From contig NZ_FXUA01000001.1 in the NCBI RefSeq assembly GCF_900182815.1, positions 930,001 to 994,000 on the forward strand: a DNA stretch of 64,000 bases. Direction: 5' to 3'. Numbering within the stretch: the first letter of the stretch is position 1; every line of letters starts with the position of its first letter. Positions 9,147 through 18,516 of this stretch are shown piece by piece. The notes beneath the pieces are model-generated. The model did not search any database and was not told the origin of the DNA. It saw only the letters and a program-made list of their open reading frames with translations. Made by a program: the position numbers and the translations under genes. This DNA comes from Algoriphagus winogradskyi (GTDB lineage Bacteria > Bacteroidota > Bacteroidia > Cytophagales > Cyclobacteriaceae).

Positions 9147-10234
9147 ATCGGTTGTTGGTTGGTATTTTCTGTATATGATCCTCTGTATTCTAGACAATTG
9201 GAACAGCCTGGAGGAGGAATAAAAGGCACACCAGGGAGAGGCTCACAAGGATCTAAGAAGGTAAGTGTATAAGGTAGATCAGATGGGGTAAGTTTCCATC
9301 TATAGGAAGATTCATGTGCAACGTAGAAAAAACCTGAAACTGCTTCTTCCGGATTGTCCACATTTTTAATATTGGTGACCAGAGAAAATGGCGGAGGATC
9401 AAAAATCCCTCCTCCACTCTGCTGCTGAGTAGCCAGTTGGTCCCAAAATTGAAATCCTTGCGGAGATAGGCTGTATTGAGTAATTAGGGTAGAGTATCCG
9501 TATTGAAGTTGCTCATTGTCGTCTGTTTCAAGAAAAAACAAATCCCGATTATATCCACCAGCCTTATCTTCCCAAACACTTATGGACTGATATTCATACA
9601 GATTAGTGACATAGCATCGCTTATTAATGTTTTCTTCGGGAAGTCGAGAAGTCTCAAATATCCAGCTTGGCACTATTTTCCAGCGGTAATAGTATTCTTC
9701 ACCACCATGCTCATCTAAAGGAACCGAAATTTGGATACCGCGCTGCTGTACGATCTCTGTCTGATTTCCCACAGATATACTTTTCAAAATTGATTTGTAT
9801 TCTACATCAATATCCTCCAGCTCAGGAGCGGGATGCAACTTATCGTTATCCGATTCATAGACTTTGCCTTCGGATGTTTGAATCCGAATCTTGTAATCCA
9901 CATTTTCTTTAGCAGAAAAATTCACATCACGGATCAGATATCGCTGCTCGTCTTCATCCCAGAAGTATCCAAAACTTTCCCCATCAGATGAAATTAAGGC
10001 AACTGTAGCATCTGAAATCACCTCATCTAACACATTATTCACGGGACTAGTCCATCGTACTGCCACATAAAAGCGGCTTGGTGGAGCAGGTTTTTTAGAT
10101 TGATCTGCAAAAGAAATATTGGAAATAAACCCATCAACAACTAGGCGTCTAGGCTCACTTCCTGTCTCAAAAGAAATTGGCTCTATGCATGCCGTCAAAA
10201 TCAATAGAAGCGCAATAATATAACTCTGTCGCAT
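9128..10234 (-). CDS. DUF4249 family lipoprotein
   Basis: The 368-residue product starts with a lipoprotein signal peptide (MRQSYIIALLLILTACIEP), lipobox Cys at 16. The following RLVVDGFISN, ATVALISSDG and YKIRIQTSEGKVYESD segments are typical of DUF4249, a Bacteroidetes family almost always encoded next to a TonB-dependent receptor and presumed to be its surface or periplasmic partner. It starts 2 bp after the receptor stop (10237), and its end overlaps the MG2-like gene by 19 bp, so the three are one operon. The C-terminus has a Cys cluster (PPGCSNCLEY). Substrate is unknown. Confidence 0.85.
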   Translation of the reverse strand: MRQSYIIALLLILTACIEPISFETGSEPRRLVVDGFISNISFADQSKKPAPPSRFYVAVRWTSPVNNVLDEVISDATVALISSDGESFGYFWDEDEQRYLIRDVNFSAKENVDYKIRIQTSEGKVYESDNDKLHPAPELEDIDVEYKSILKSISVGNQTEIVQQRGIQISVPLDEHGGEEYYYRWKIVPSWIFETSRLPEENINKRCYVTNLYEYQSISVWEDKAGGYNRDLFFLETDDNEQLQYGYSTLITQYSLSPQGFQFWDQLATQQQSGGGIFDPPPFSLVTNIKNVDNPEEAVSGFFYVAHESSYRWKLTPSDLPYTLTFLDPCEPLPGVPFIPPPGCSNCLEYRGSYTENTNQQPIWWDQN

Positions 10235-10236
10235 CT

Positions 10237-12933
10237 TTATATTTTAAAATTGTAAGAGATTGATGGGAATGCGCTTCCCAGCACCGAAAGCTGAAATGCA
10301 TTGCCTCTTTGCGTGAAATACACTGAGAACGGGTTTTTTCTTCCATAAACATTATATAGGGAGAATACCCACTCTCCGTCAATTGCTTTCTCTTTTTTCA
10401 GGCCACTTTTCAAGGTAAAGGCTAAGTCTAGTCTATGGTAATCCGGCACCCTATATTGATTTCGATCAGAGAAATTCAAAACAGAAAGTATGTCTTCATA
10501 TTGGAATTTGGAAACAGGAACTGTGATCGGCCTGCCGGTAGAATATGCAAAGTTTAAGTTCATTGCAAGCCTTCTACTCACCTTATAATTCATCACCAAC
10601 GAGATGTCGTGCGGTTTGTCATAATTGGCAGCAAAGAAATCACCGCCATTTATCTTCTCCTCGTCAAATTGGGATTCATCAAATTTTCTCAAGCTTCGCG
10701 AATAGGTGTATCCTAGCCATCCTGTGAGCTTTCCTCGATTTTTACGCAATAGGAATTCAGCGCCATATGCGCGTCCTTCACCTTGAATAAGGTCCGCATC
10801 CAGGTTCTCATTCAGCAAAATAGAGGCAGCATTTTTATAATCTACTACCTGCTGTATATTCTTGTAATATCCTTCTACTGATATTTCGAAGAGGTTATCT
10901 TTCCAATTTTTAAAGAGGCCAATGGTGTATTGATCCGCAATTGAAGGGGAAAGATTGTAGCCAGAAGACTTCCAATAATTTACCGGAGAGATCGCAGCAG
11001 TATTAGATATCAAATGTATATACTGATTGGTTCTGTAATAGCTAAGCTTCAAAGAACTGGTAGGGGTAACGAGCCAACGAAAAGATGCTCGTGGCTCTAA
11101 TCCAATGTACGTTTTGGCTACTTCATTTTGACCAAAACTCAAGGTATCTGTAATCGTCGCTGTAGACTTAGGCTGATTGGGATCAAAATCGTAATATGTC
11201 CCACCGAGAGCTAGGTAATTAGATACACGTATACCGTAGACAAGAGAAGCTTTAGGAGAAATAACAAATTCATCATTGACATAAATAGCACTTTCTAAAG
11301 CATACTCTTCGGGTATGTGAATTTCTTCTGAGGTAGTATTTTCAGAGCCAGGGTCAAAATTCCCGTTGTTAAAGGAATAGTAAAGCGAACTTATGCCAAA
11401 ATCCAACTTATGCGCTGTGCCCATTTCATAGGAGAAATCGACTTTTCCTTGATAGTTTAGAATACCTGAGGTATAGTCAAAATCATAGCTTTCTTGAGTA
11501 TTTCTGATGTTACTTTGAAAGTCACTGACCACCACCTGAGTCTGCATCAAGAACTTGTTGCTAAATCTATGACCCCATTTTAGTATCCCCAACTTAGTTT
11601 TCCACACATAGGCAGTGTCAGAAGCAAATTCGAAATTGTCATCGCTCAGATAGCTGGAAAAAGTGAGCACATTTTTTTCATCAATAGTATGATTTATTTT
11701 GAAGTTCACATCATAAAATCCAGCAGCACTTTGGTAGAGATCTGGGTCTTTCATCTGCTTTAGCATCCAATTAGGATATGCGGTCCTACCTGAGAGCAGA
11801 AAAGTGGTTTTATCTTTCCTTAATGGACCTTCTACCAGAAGTCTGGATGAAATCAATCCTATACCACCTTGTACATCTATGTCTTGGGAATTGCCATTTC
11901 GTAGATTTACATTGAGCACAGAGGAAACTCTACCTCCATAATTGGCGGGCCCACCACCCTTATAAATTTCCACATCTCTGATCAGATCAGAATTGAAAGC
12001 TCCGAAAAAGCCAAATAAATGTGAGCTATTGTAAACAATTGCGCCGTCCATCATTACTAGATTTTGGCCTGGATCACCACCTCTTACATTAAATCCCGAT
12101 GAGCCTTCTCCCACGGAACTGACGCCCGGGAGAGAAATTAGGCTTTTGATCGGATCTACTTCTCCCATAAATGTGGGTAGGCTTCTAATCACAGCAATAT
12201 CCAAAATCTCCCTGCCGGCGATTTTCTCAGAAACTGAAACTTCCTGACTTCTAGCGGTAATCGTGAATTCTTCTAGCTTCAGCGTTTCATTAAAAAGTTC
12301 CACATCCAATTCACCGGAGTTAATTACCTGAACATCGATAGACTTAGGTTCATATCCTGAATATTGTACCAGTAGTTTATATTTACCTGGAATGATTGAT
12401 AGTTCATAGTTGCCATCCAAATCTGTAATAACTCCTTCTGAACTATCTACTACTTGAATACTAGCTCCTATTAATGCTTCATTTTCACCTGCATCTTTAA
12501 TATGACCGGTGAGGGTCACTGGCATATTGGAATTTTCCGGTTTGCCAGTACCTATTAATTGATATTGCTTAAGATTAAGGTCTTCTTCATCCCATTGTTC
12601 ATAGCGATAAGCTTCCAGGCCTTCCTGATTTACCACTACAAAAAGGTCTCTATAGGGAACAATGCTAAAACCGTAGGTGCTCAACATACTATTGATAGTT
12701 TCGATAGCGTTTTGCCCTTTGGATCCGTTTACAAGAAAAGCATCTATCCCCCAATCTTCTTTGTAGAAAAAACGGATTTGAAATAGGTTTTCAAGATCTT
12801 CTAATACTTCTGGAAGCGGTGTTTCAACGTAATTTTGATCAAATACAACAGTTTTTTCAACTGATTGACCAAAGAGAAAAGTTGCATTGAGAAGTAATAA
12901 AAATATAATTATTGGCTGTAGTTTTTTTTTCAT
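10237..12933 (-). CDS. TonB-dependent receptor with STN-like and carboxypeptidase-regulatory domains
   Basis: Outer-membrane energised transporter of 898 residues from ATG 12933 (signal MKKKLQPIIIFLLLLNATFLFGQ). An earlier TTG frame at 12960 would run into the terminator of the upstream operon. Residues about 25-105 resemble an STN/secretin short domain (VETPLPEVLEDLENLFQIRFFY), often linked to FecR/sigma control, but no fecR or sigma gene is nearby. Next comes a carboxypeptidase-regulatory-like domain (LIGASIQVVDSS...LDGNYELSIIPG), then the plug (GFNVRGGDPGQNLVMMDGA) and a 22-strand barrel ending in SYNFKI. With DUF4249 and the MG2-like protein it forms a three-gene uptake cassette that differs from SusC/SusD. 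Confidence 0.9.
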   Translation of the reverse strand: MKKKLQPIIIFLLLLNATFLFGQSVEKTVVFDQNYVETPLPEVLEDLENLFQIRFFYKEDWGIDAFLVNGSKGQNAIETINSMLSTYGFSIVPYRDLFVVVNQEGLEAYRYEQWDEEDLNLKQYQLIGTGKPENSNMPVTLTGHIKDAGENEALIGASIQVVDSSEGVITDLDGNYELSIIPGKYKLLVQYSGYEPKSIDVQVINSGELDVELFNETLKLEEFTITARSQEVSVSEKIAGREILDIAVIRSLPTFMGEVDPIKSLISLPGVSSVGEGSSGFNVRGGDPGQNLVMMDGAIVYNSSHLFGFFGAFNSDLIRDVEIYKGGGPANYGGRVSSVLNVNLRNGNSQDIDVQGGIGLISSRLLVEGPLRKDKTTFLLSGRTAYPNWMLKQMKDPDLYQSAAGFYDVNFKINHTIDEKNVLTFSSYLSDDNFEFASDTAYVWKTKLGILKWGHRFSNKFLMQTQVVVSDFQSNIRNTQESYDFDYTSGILNYQGKVDFSYEMGTAHKLDFGISSLYYSFNNGNFDPGSENTTSEEIHIPEEYALESAIYVNDEFVISPKASLVYGIRVSNYLALGGTYYDFDPNQPKSTATITDTLSFGQNEVAKTYIGLEPRASFRWLVTPTSSLKLSYYRTNQYIHLISNTAAISPVNYWKSSGYNLSPSIADQYTIGLFKNWKDNLFEISVEGYYKNIQQVVDYKNAASILLNENLDADLIQGEGRAYGAEFLLRKNRGKLTGWLGYTYSRSLRKFDESQFDEEKINGGDFFAANYDKPHDISLVMNYKVSRRLAMNLNFAYSTGRPITVPVSKFQYEDILSVLNFSDRNQYRVPDYHRLDLAFTLKSGLKKEKAIDGEWVFSLYNVYGRKNPFSVYFTQRGNAFQLSVLGSAFPSISYNFKI

Positions 12934-12948
12934 AGTGGGCAAATAGCA

Positions 12949-12983
12949 TAAAAATGCCATCTACAACTTGCAGATGGCATTTT
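12949..12983 (-). terminator. Terminator of the susCD operon
   Basis: TGCCATCT (12955-12962) pairs perfectly with AGATGGCA (12972-12979) around a 9-nt loop, flanked by AAAA and TTTT so that it can work in both directions. On the minus strand it is 18 bp after the SusD stop and is followed by TTTTTAT. It separates the SusCD transcript from the TonB/DUF4249 cassette. Confidence 0.85.
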
Positions 12984-13000
12984 ATGGTATTTAGTTAATA

Positions 13001-14464
13001 TTATTTATCCCACCATACTGGTGTATCCAATCCATCAGCACCTTGACGTGCAACTACTGCGTCGTAGTTAGTTGAGTTAAGGTTCAGCTCAAATAAAGGA
13101 TAAGCCTGACGTACTGGGATTTGCTTGCTATCGTTAAGTGCATCTTCGCCTGGCTTCAGATCAGGATAACCTGTTCTTCTCCATTCAGCCCAAGATTCGT
13201 AACCATTTAGGAAGTTAGCAATCCATTTCTGAGTAAGGATTTGCTCCATAGCTTTAGAAGCATCATACTGTACCCAAGTATTGGTAATGTAATTTGCATA
13301 TCCGTCACTAACACCGTACTGATCAAGAGAAGCCTTAACACCCTGGTAGTAAAGTGATTCAGCATCACCTGATATCCAGCCTCTCTGCACAGCCTCAGCC
13401 ATAGAGAAAAGAACCTGAGCAGAAGTAAAGATATAGTTTGGAGCAGCTTGTGCTCTCAAATCAGCATTCAAGAAAGAAACGTCTGAATTAGAGATTGCAC
13501 CAGCTCTTGCTTCACTAAGACCATAAGGCATACCAACATACTTACCACCGATGTCAGTAGGATCTGCATATTCAGGAAGTCTTGGATCCATTGATACGTT
13601 AAGTACTCCACCGTTTGCAGTAGTCTGCATTCTGTTCACCAAAGTATTGGCAACAGCATAATCACGGCGAGTAAGGAAACGTGCATACCAAGCATTTTGG
13701 AAAGCTGCTTCAGGCAAGTTTGCATAGAAAATGTTCTCGCTATTGTCTAATGCAATCACACCGTCATTGATAGCAGAAGAAAATTCTGCAGCTGCTGTGG
13801 AAGGATCCACTTCAGACATTCTCAATGCCATTTTCATTCTGATCGTATTTGCAAACTTTTTCCACATATCCATATCCCCATCAAAAAGGATATCACCTTG
13901 TACAGGAGCAGTAGAGGAAATATTTCCTTGTGCTGTTTTCAATGTAGCCAATACCCCAGCATATACTTCTGATTGAGGATCAAAAGAAGGCTGACGAACT
14001 CCCTCATCAATATTCAAAGCCTCAGAATAAGGAATGTCACCCCATCTGTCGGTAATGAAACTGAAATAGTACGACTGAAGAATTTGAGCTACAGCAATCT
14101 GGTTCTCATTTGAACCATATAGTGAAGCTTCAGATTTAGTCTCCTCATCAGTATTCATTATGATGATTTGCTCCAAATCCATCAATACCCCACTATAATA
14201 GCCTCCGTAATTGAAGATGATCGTCTGATAGTTATCAGCACTGGTGTATTGCGAATTTGCTAGGTATTGGGAATATAGTGATCCAGTAGGATCATCTATA
14301 GTACCCTTCAGCCCGTTGATTGAGTTGGTCAAAAGCGAAGAAGGGATAGCTTGTGTAGTTTGATTTGGGTTGACGTTGGTATCACCAAAATCACCTAGAT
14401 CACAGGATGTTACCCCTACGGCAATCAACCCTACAAGTATATATTTTGAAATTGAATTTTTCAT
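13001..14464 (-). CDS. SusD/RagB family outer-membrane lipoprotein
   Basis: Surface ligand-binding lipoprotein that closes over a SusC channel. The 487-residue product has a lipoprotein signal (MKNSISKYILVGLIAVGVTSC), Cys at 21, then NVNPNQTTQAIPSSLLTNSI, characteristic of the SusD-like group 2 (SusD_like_2) family. TPR-type helices follow, including ILQSYYFSFITDRWGDIPYSEAL, a strongly conserved block. The C-terminal part has ANFLNGYESWAEWRRTGYPDL, also typical. It lies 11 bp after susC and before a strong terminator. No carbohydrate-active enzyme is adjacent, so the nutrient may be a peptide or other polymer rather than a glycan. That is inference. Confidence 0.94.
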   Translation of the reverse strand: MKNSISKYILVGLIAVGVTSCDLGDFGDTNVNPNQTTQAIPSSLLTNSINGLKGTIDDPTGSLYSQYLANSQYTSADNYQTIIFNYGGYYSGVLMDLEQIIIMNTDEETKSEASLYGSNENQIAVAQILQSYYFSFITDRWGDIPYSEALNIDEGVRQPSFDPQSEVYAGVLATLKTAQGNISSTAPVQGDILFDGDMDMWKKFANTIRMKMALRMSEVDPSTAAAEFSSAINDGVIALDNSENIFYANLPEAAFQNAWYARFLTRRDYAVANTLVNRMQTTANGGVLNVSMDPRLPEYADPTDIGGKYVGMPYGLSEARAGAISNSDVSFLNADLRAQAAPNYIFTSAQVLFSMAEAVQRGWISGDAESLYYQGVKASLDQYGVSDGYANYITNTWVQYDASKAMEQILTQKWIANFLNGYESWAEWRRTGYPDLKPGEDALNDSKQIPVRQAYPLFELNLNSTNYDAVVARQGADGLDTPVWWDK

Positions 14465-14475
14465 GTTTCTTTATT

Positions 14476-17400
14476 TTAGAATCCTAGACGAATGTCAAAA
14501 CCGATAGAACGAGTAGCAGGCAATTGACCTGAATCTACCCAAGCACCATTGTTTCTGGAATTTCTAGTATCACCACTCACTTGAGAAGGATCCAAACCAG
14601 GTACATTAGTCTTAATCAACCATGGGTTGTTTGCTACTACCGCAAAAGATGCAGTTCTAACAAAATTAGTTCTCTGAAGAAGAGACTGTGGAAGGCTATA
14701 ACCCAATCTGATTTCACGAAGCTTCACATAACTTGCGTCATAAACCCAAGCCTCATGAAGTGCAAATTGAGACTTAAAGTATTCAGATGCTTCTAGATAG
14801 ATGTTGTTTTCAGTTCCATCTGCAAAAACACCGTCGAATCTCAATCCACCACCATCTGCAACTGGATCACGCATTGGAGTACCTCTGTCGTTATTACCTA
14901 CTGTCATTTCACCTAGACCTGAGTATGCATTAAACATGTTGGTGATAGAGTTGATTTTACCACCCATTTGCCAGTCAATTGTGAAACTCAATTCAAAACC
15001 TTTATAAGTAACTCTATTGAAAATACCACCAGTATAATCAGGAAGTACTGTACCTAAGACTTGGTTTTGCTCAGTCATTGGATAGCCATCTTCATCGATT
15101 AGGATGTTTCCAGCTTCGTCTCTTTGGAATTTTTCACCGATGATAGTTCCCCAATCTTCACCTACTTTAGCTCTGGCTGAGATAGATCCCCATCCACCGC
15201 CTACACGGTTACCTAAGAATCCGTTTACAAGTTGGATCGCATCGATACCTGGATAAATTTCTTCGATTACGTTTCTACTTCTCGCAATATTGAAGTTTAC
15301 ATCCCAATTGAAGTTAGCAGTCTGTACCGGAGTACCTCCGATTGTAGCATCCCAACCTCTAGTAAAGGTTTTACCTGCGTTGATGGTGTAAGAAGAAATA
15401 CCAGTTGTACTTGGCACCTCTGTACTTAGGATCTCATTAGTGTTATCATAATAGTAGTAAGAGAAATCAGTTCTAATTCTACCTTGTAAGAAAGCTAATT
15501 CGATACCACCTTCAATTGCTCCTGTAGTGGAAGCACGAAGATTCGGGTCAATCAATGAGTTAGGATAAGTCATCGTTGGGTTACCATTATATGGAGTACC
15601 CAAAGAGAACGCCGGATCCAATTGATATGGACTAAGCTCTCCACCTACTTCAGCATAACCTGCACGTAGCTTACCAAATGACAAGATGTTAGTAGTTGGC
15701 AACAATTCAGAGAATATGAATGATGCGGAAATCGCTGGATAAGTAAAGGCATTACTTGTAGTAGGAAGAACAGAATCGTAATCACGACGGATAGATCCAT
15801 CCACAAAAACAATTTCTTTCCAACCAAAGCTAGCTTGAGCAAAGATTGAGTTCACCTGACGCTGACTGAAGTAGTTAGACGTATTTGGTCTATCAACAGA
15901 TGCACTGATGTTATACAAATTAGGAACAGAAAGTCCACCTGCAGTAGACATACTGTTTGTACTGTACTCTTCCATTCTTATGTTTCCACCTATCAAGGCT
16001 GAAACCGAGAAATTTTCAGTTACCTTATTGTATTGAGCTAAAAACTCATAGTTATCTTCCTTCTGCTGGTATTTACTTTGGCCATAAGAATCAAGATCTA
16101 ATGTTCCTGAAGCAGTACGTCCATCAGAGAAATAAGAAGTAAAGTAACGGCTTAAATTAGCTGATACAGAAAGTCCATCAATCAACTCATAAGTCAATCC
16201 GAATTTACCACTGTAAGTATCCTTCGTGCTTTCAGAGAAGTTAGCATACTGCTCAGTGTAAGGGCTATTCCAGTACAATGGTCTAGAATTTCTTGCTGAG
16301 TTGATGTTCCAGCTAGTATATCTGCCATCAGGCATTCTATAGTATTTCTTCAACAAATCCATGTCCAATTGTCTCTGGAACCACTGGTTGAAGTTTTGTC
16401 CAATACTACCTCCTTGATAACCTTCAGTAAGGTTACCGAATACATTTGTTCTGTTGTAGTTAGCAAGTGTAGTCAAAGTCAAGTTTTTGGCAAGATCTAC
16501 AGTTGCATTTAAGTTCAAGAAAGTTTTCTCCTGCTTCGTGTTCGGAAGTACACCAGTACGATTTACATTAGAAAGAGTAGCGGTGATATTGTATCCGTCA
16601 CCTGCTTTACTTACTGATAAACTGTTATTTAAAGCGACACCCGTGTTAAAGAAGTTTTTAACATTGTCTGGATTTGGAGACCAAGGTCTAGTCTGTCCAT
16701 AAGTATCTGTTCCAGGAGTGAAAGCATCCCACTGAGCTACCTGACGACCGTCCATTTTAGGTCCCCAGCTCTCATCAGCGTAAAATTCTGGAATCAAAGC
16801 ACCATCAAGTCCTGCCAAAGCCGGATCATCCGTTGCGGGATTGAAGGTAAAAGTCTGAAACTCTTGAGAGTAACCTCCACCATATTCATTTTGATACTTA
16901 GGCATTACAGACACATTCTCAAACGTTGTTGTGTTGTTGAAATCAATGTTCATTCTGCCTGATTTCGCTTTTTTCATGGTGATCAAAATCACACCATCAC
17001 GAGCTCTAGAACCGTAAAGAGCAGATGCATTCGCACCTTTCAATACGTTAATAGACTGCACGTTATCCATGTTGATTGTAGCAGGATCTGCAATAGGAAC
17101 ACCATCCACTACATATAGTGGAGAATTGGATCCAAATCCTCTAACACCACGAATACGGACAGCAGCCTCTCCAAATTTAGCACCTGAACCAGAAATTACT
17201 TGTACACCGGACACTTTACCTGCCAATGCTTCGTTCAAGTTAGTCTCTCTAGCTACACGTAGGTTTTCAGATGTAACTTCTTGAGTTGCATAACCCAAGG
17301 TCTTTTTCTCACGCTCTACGTTAAGGGCTGTTACTACTACCTCGTTTAGTTGCGTCACATCATCTGACAACTGCGCGTCAATAGTTGATTGGTTTCCAAT

Positions 17401-17649
17401 CGCAATCTCAGTTGAGGTCATGCCTACAAAAGAGAATACCAATACTCCTCCTGTACTTGGTACAGAGATTTGATACTTACCGTCAATGTCGGTAATTGTT
17501 CCGTTTTGAGTTCCTTTCACGAGGACACTTACTCCCGGTAAAGTGGTTCCATCCGTCGAAGACGTCACCGTACCTTCAATGGTACGGGTCTGGGCCCAGG
17601 CAATACCTGTAAGGACCATCAAGAAAGAAAATAGTAAAATTTTCTTCAT
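14476..17649 (-). CDS. SusC/RagA family TonB-linked outer-membrane protein
   Basis: TonB-dependent importer of 1057 residues. A signal peptide (MKKILLFSFLMVLTGIAWAQ) precedes a carboxypeptidase-regulatory-like domain at about 22-105 (LPGVSVLVKGTQNGTITDID). The SusC signature region follows (LNEVVVTAL, LAGKVSGVQVISGSG, LYVVDGVPI, VLKGANASALYGSRARDGVI), then a long beta-barrel ending FDIRLGF. It is first in the susCD operon, and its promoter is well defined at 17718-17748. A perfect inverted repeat lies in its leader at 17686-17705. It forms a two-part importer with the downstream SusD. Substrate cannot be read from sequence. Confidence 0.96.
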   Translation of the reverse strand: MKKILLFSFLMVLTGIAWAQTRTIEGTVTSSTDGTTLPGVSVLVKGTQNGTITDIDGKYQISVPSTGGVLVFSFVGMTSTEIAIGNQSTIDAQLSDDVTQLNEVVVTALNVEREKKTLGYATQEVTSENLRVARETNLNEALAGKVSGVQVISGSGAKFGEAAVRIRGVRGFGSNSPLYVVDGVPIADPATINMDNVQSINVLKGANASALYGSRARDGVILITMKKAKSGRMNIDFNNTTTFENVSVMPKYQNEYGGGYSQEFQTFTFNPATDDPALAGLDGALIPEFYADESWGPKMDGRQVAQWDAFTPGTDTYGQTRPWSPNPDNVKNFFNTGVALNNSLSVSKAGDGYNITATLSNVNRTGVLPNTKQEKTFLNLNATVDLAKNLTLTTLANYNRTNVFGNLTEGYQGGSIGQNFNQWFQRQLDMDLLKKYYRMPDGRYTSWNINSARNSRPLYWNSPYTEQYANFSESTKDTYSGKFGLTYELIDGLSVSANLSRYFTSYFSDGRTASGTLDLDSYGQSKYQQKEDNYEFLAQYNKVTENFSVSALIGGNIRMEEYSTNSMSTAGGLSVPNLYNISASVDRPNTSNYFSQRQVNSIFAQASFGWKEIVFVDGSIRRDYDSVLPTTSNAFTYPAISASFIFSELLPTTNILSFGKLRAGYAEVGGELSPYQLDPAFSLGTPYNGNPTMTYPNSLIDPNLRASTTGAIEGGIELAFLQGRIRTDFSYYYYDNTNEILSTEVPSTTGISSYTINAGKTFTRGWDATIGGTPVQTANFNWDVNFNIARSRNVIEEIYPGIDAIQLVNGFLGNRVGGGWGSISARAKVGEDWGTIIGEKFQRDEAGNILIDEDGYPMTEQNQVLGTVLPDYTGGIFNRVTYKGFELSFTIDWQMGGKINSITNMFNAYSGLGEMTVGNNDRGTPMRDPVADGGGLRFDGVFADGTENNIYLEASEYFKSQFALHEAWVYDASYVKLREIRLGYSLPQSLLQRTNFVRTASFAVVANNPWLIKTNVPGLDPSQVSGDTRNSRNNGAWVDSGQLPATRSIGFDIRLGF

Positions 17650-17685
17650 AAAGGTTTTGTTTTATTTGGTGTGATTGATATTAAA

Positions 17686-17705
17686 ATGAAACGTTAATGT
17701 TTCAT
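17686..17705 (-). promoter_or_regulatory. Inverted repeat in the susC leader
   Basis: ATGAAAC-gttaat-GTTTCAT is a perfect 7-bp inverted repeat with a 6-bp loop, located between the predicted transcription start and the susC ATG. It could be an RNA hairpin or an operator. Function is unproven. Confidence 0.45.
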
Positions 17706-17717
17706 AATCGTACATGA

Positions 17718-17748
17718 CAAATATATGTAAATTCATAAAGCGGACAAA
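17718..17748 (-). promoter_or_regulatory. susC promoter, TTTG-N19-TATATTTG
   Basis: On the minus strand TTTG (17748-17745) is followed after exactly 19 bp by TATATTTG (17725-17718). This fits the Bacteroidetes sigma-70-type consensus in both boxes and in spacing. The start of transcription should fall near 17711, giving a leader of about 60 nt. Confidence 0.75.
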
Positions 17749-18068
17749 TTTCAACTGATTTCAGAAACACATGCATTTTGAGAAATGGCTTTTCTTCATT
17801 TACAAAACAAAGGATTACAACCCTCGGACAATTTTTTACACCAATAAAATCGAATTTTTCAGTAATTTTTGAAGCTTATATCAAAAAATTCAGATTTTTC
17901 ATCTTTCTCAAAATTTCCGCAATTTTTAATAAAAAAAATTATTTTTTCTCCCATGCCAAAAATAAAAACCCAGCATCCTTATTTAACATTTAAATAACAT
18001 TCATTAAATAATATATAATATTCATCATATTTTATTATTTTAAGAGTATTCGAATATACGCCCGTACT
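17749..18068. other. AT-rich intergenic region between susC promoter and the HI0074-like gene
   Basis: About 320 bp, very AT-rich, with long A and T runs near 17925-17950. I checked it for a decayed nucleotidyltransferase gene and saw no GSxxxxDxD-type motif in any frame. No clear promoter, RNA gene or repeat was found. Confidence 0.5.
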
Positions 18069-18485
18069 ATGAAATCTATCTCAAAATCCTGCTCACTACT
18101 TATGGATGAATTTAGTGCTGAACTAGTTGACCTAACAGACTACGGAAAAAGAGCAAAAAATGGAAAACTTACCGAATCCCAATCAAGAGATCTCTTAAGT
18201 CATTTTGAAGCTACACATGAGTTAGCTCTGAATGTGATTACTCAGTATTTCAAAGAAATAGGAAAAGGACCTTTTTCTGGATCAAGGGATTTAACAGTCG
18301 AAGCTTTTCACGCCGAATTAATTGATGATGGAAAAGCCTGGTTGGATATAGTGATAGACAGGATACAATACAGCCCAGTGTATGAAATTGATACTCAAGA
18401 GAAGTTTTTAGATAATATTCAAAAACGATACATCAGACTATTACAGCGATTTGAAGATACAATGGGTAAAAAGCTTAATGAATAG
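18069..18485 (+). CDS. Orphan HI0074-like (nucleotidyltransferase substrate-binding) protein
   Basis: The 138-residue, mostly helical product resembles the HI0074/NTase_sub_bind family of HEPN-fold proteins. Visible matches are FEATHELALNVITQYFKEIG, the SRDLTVEAFHAELIDDGKAWLDIVIDR block and a C-terminal helix with YIRLLQRFE. Family members usually pair with a small MNT nucleotidyltransferase (HI0073) in a toxin-antitoxin-like module, but here neither side carries one: upstream is non-coding DNA and downstream is dnaA in the opposite direction, 31 bp away. In the position of the HEPN Rx4-6H motif the sequence reads DRIQYSPVY, so the expected His appears to be Pro. It may be a repurposed or decaying half of a module. 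Confidence 0.7.
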   Translation: MKSISKSCSLLMDEFSAELVDLTDYGKRAKNGKLTESQSRDLLSHFEATHELALNVITQYFKEIGKGPFSGSRDLTVEAFHAELIDDGKAWLDIVIDRIQYSPVYEIDTQEKFLDNIQKRYIRLLQRFEDTMGKKLNE

Positions 18486-18516
18486 GAAGCCTTATTTCAC
18501 CTCCACAAATCCACTC

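Noticed and set aside
17749-18068. Possible decayed MNT nucleotidyltransferase partner of the HI0074-like gene
   Set aside because: No GSxxxxDxD-type motif or similar remnant was found in the region.
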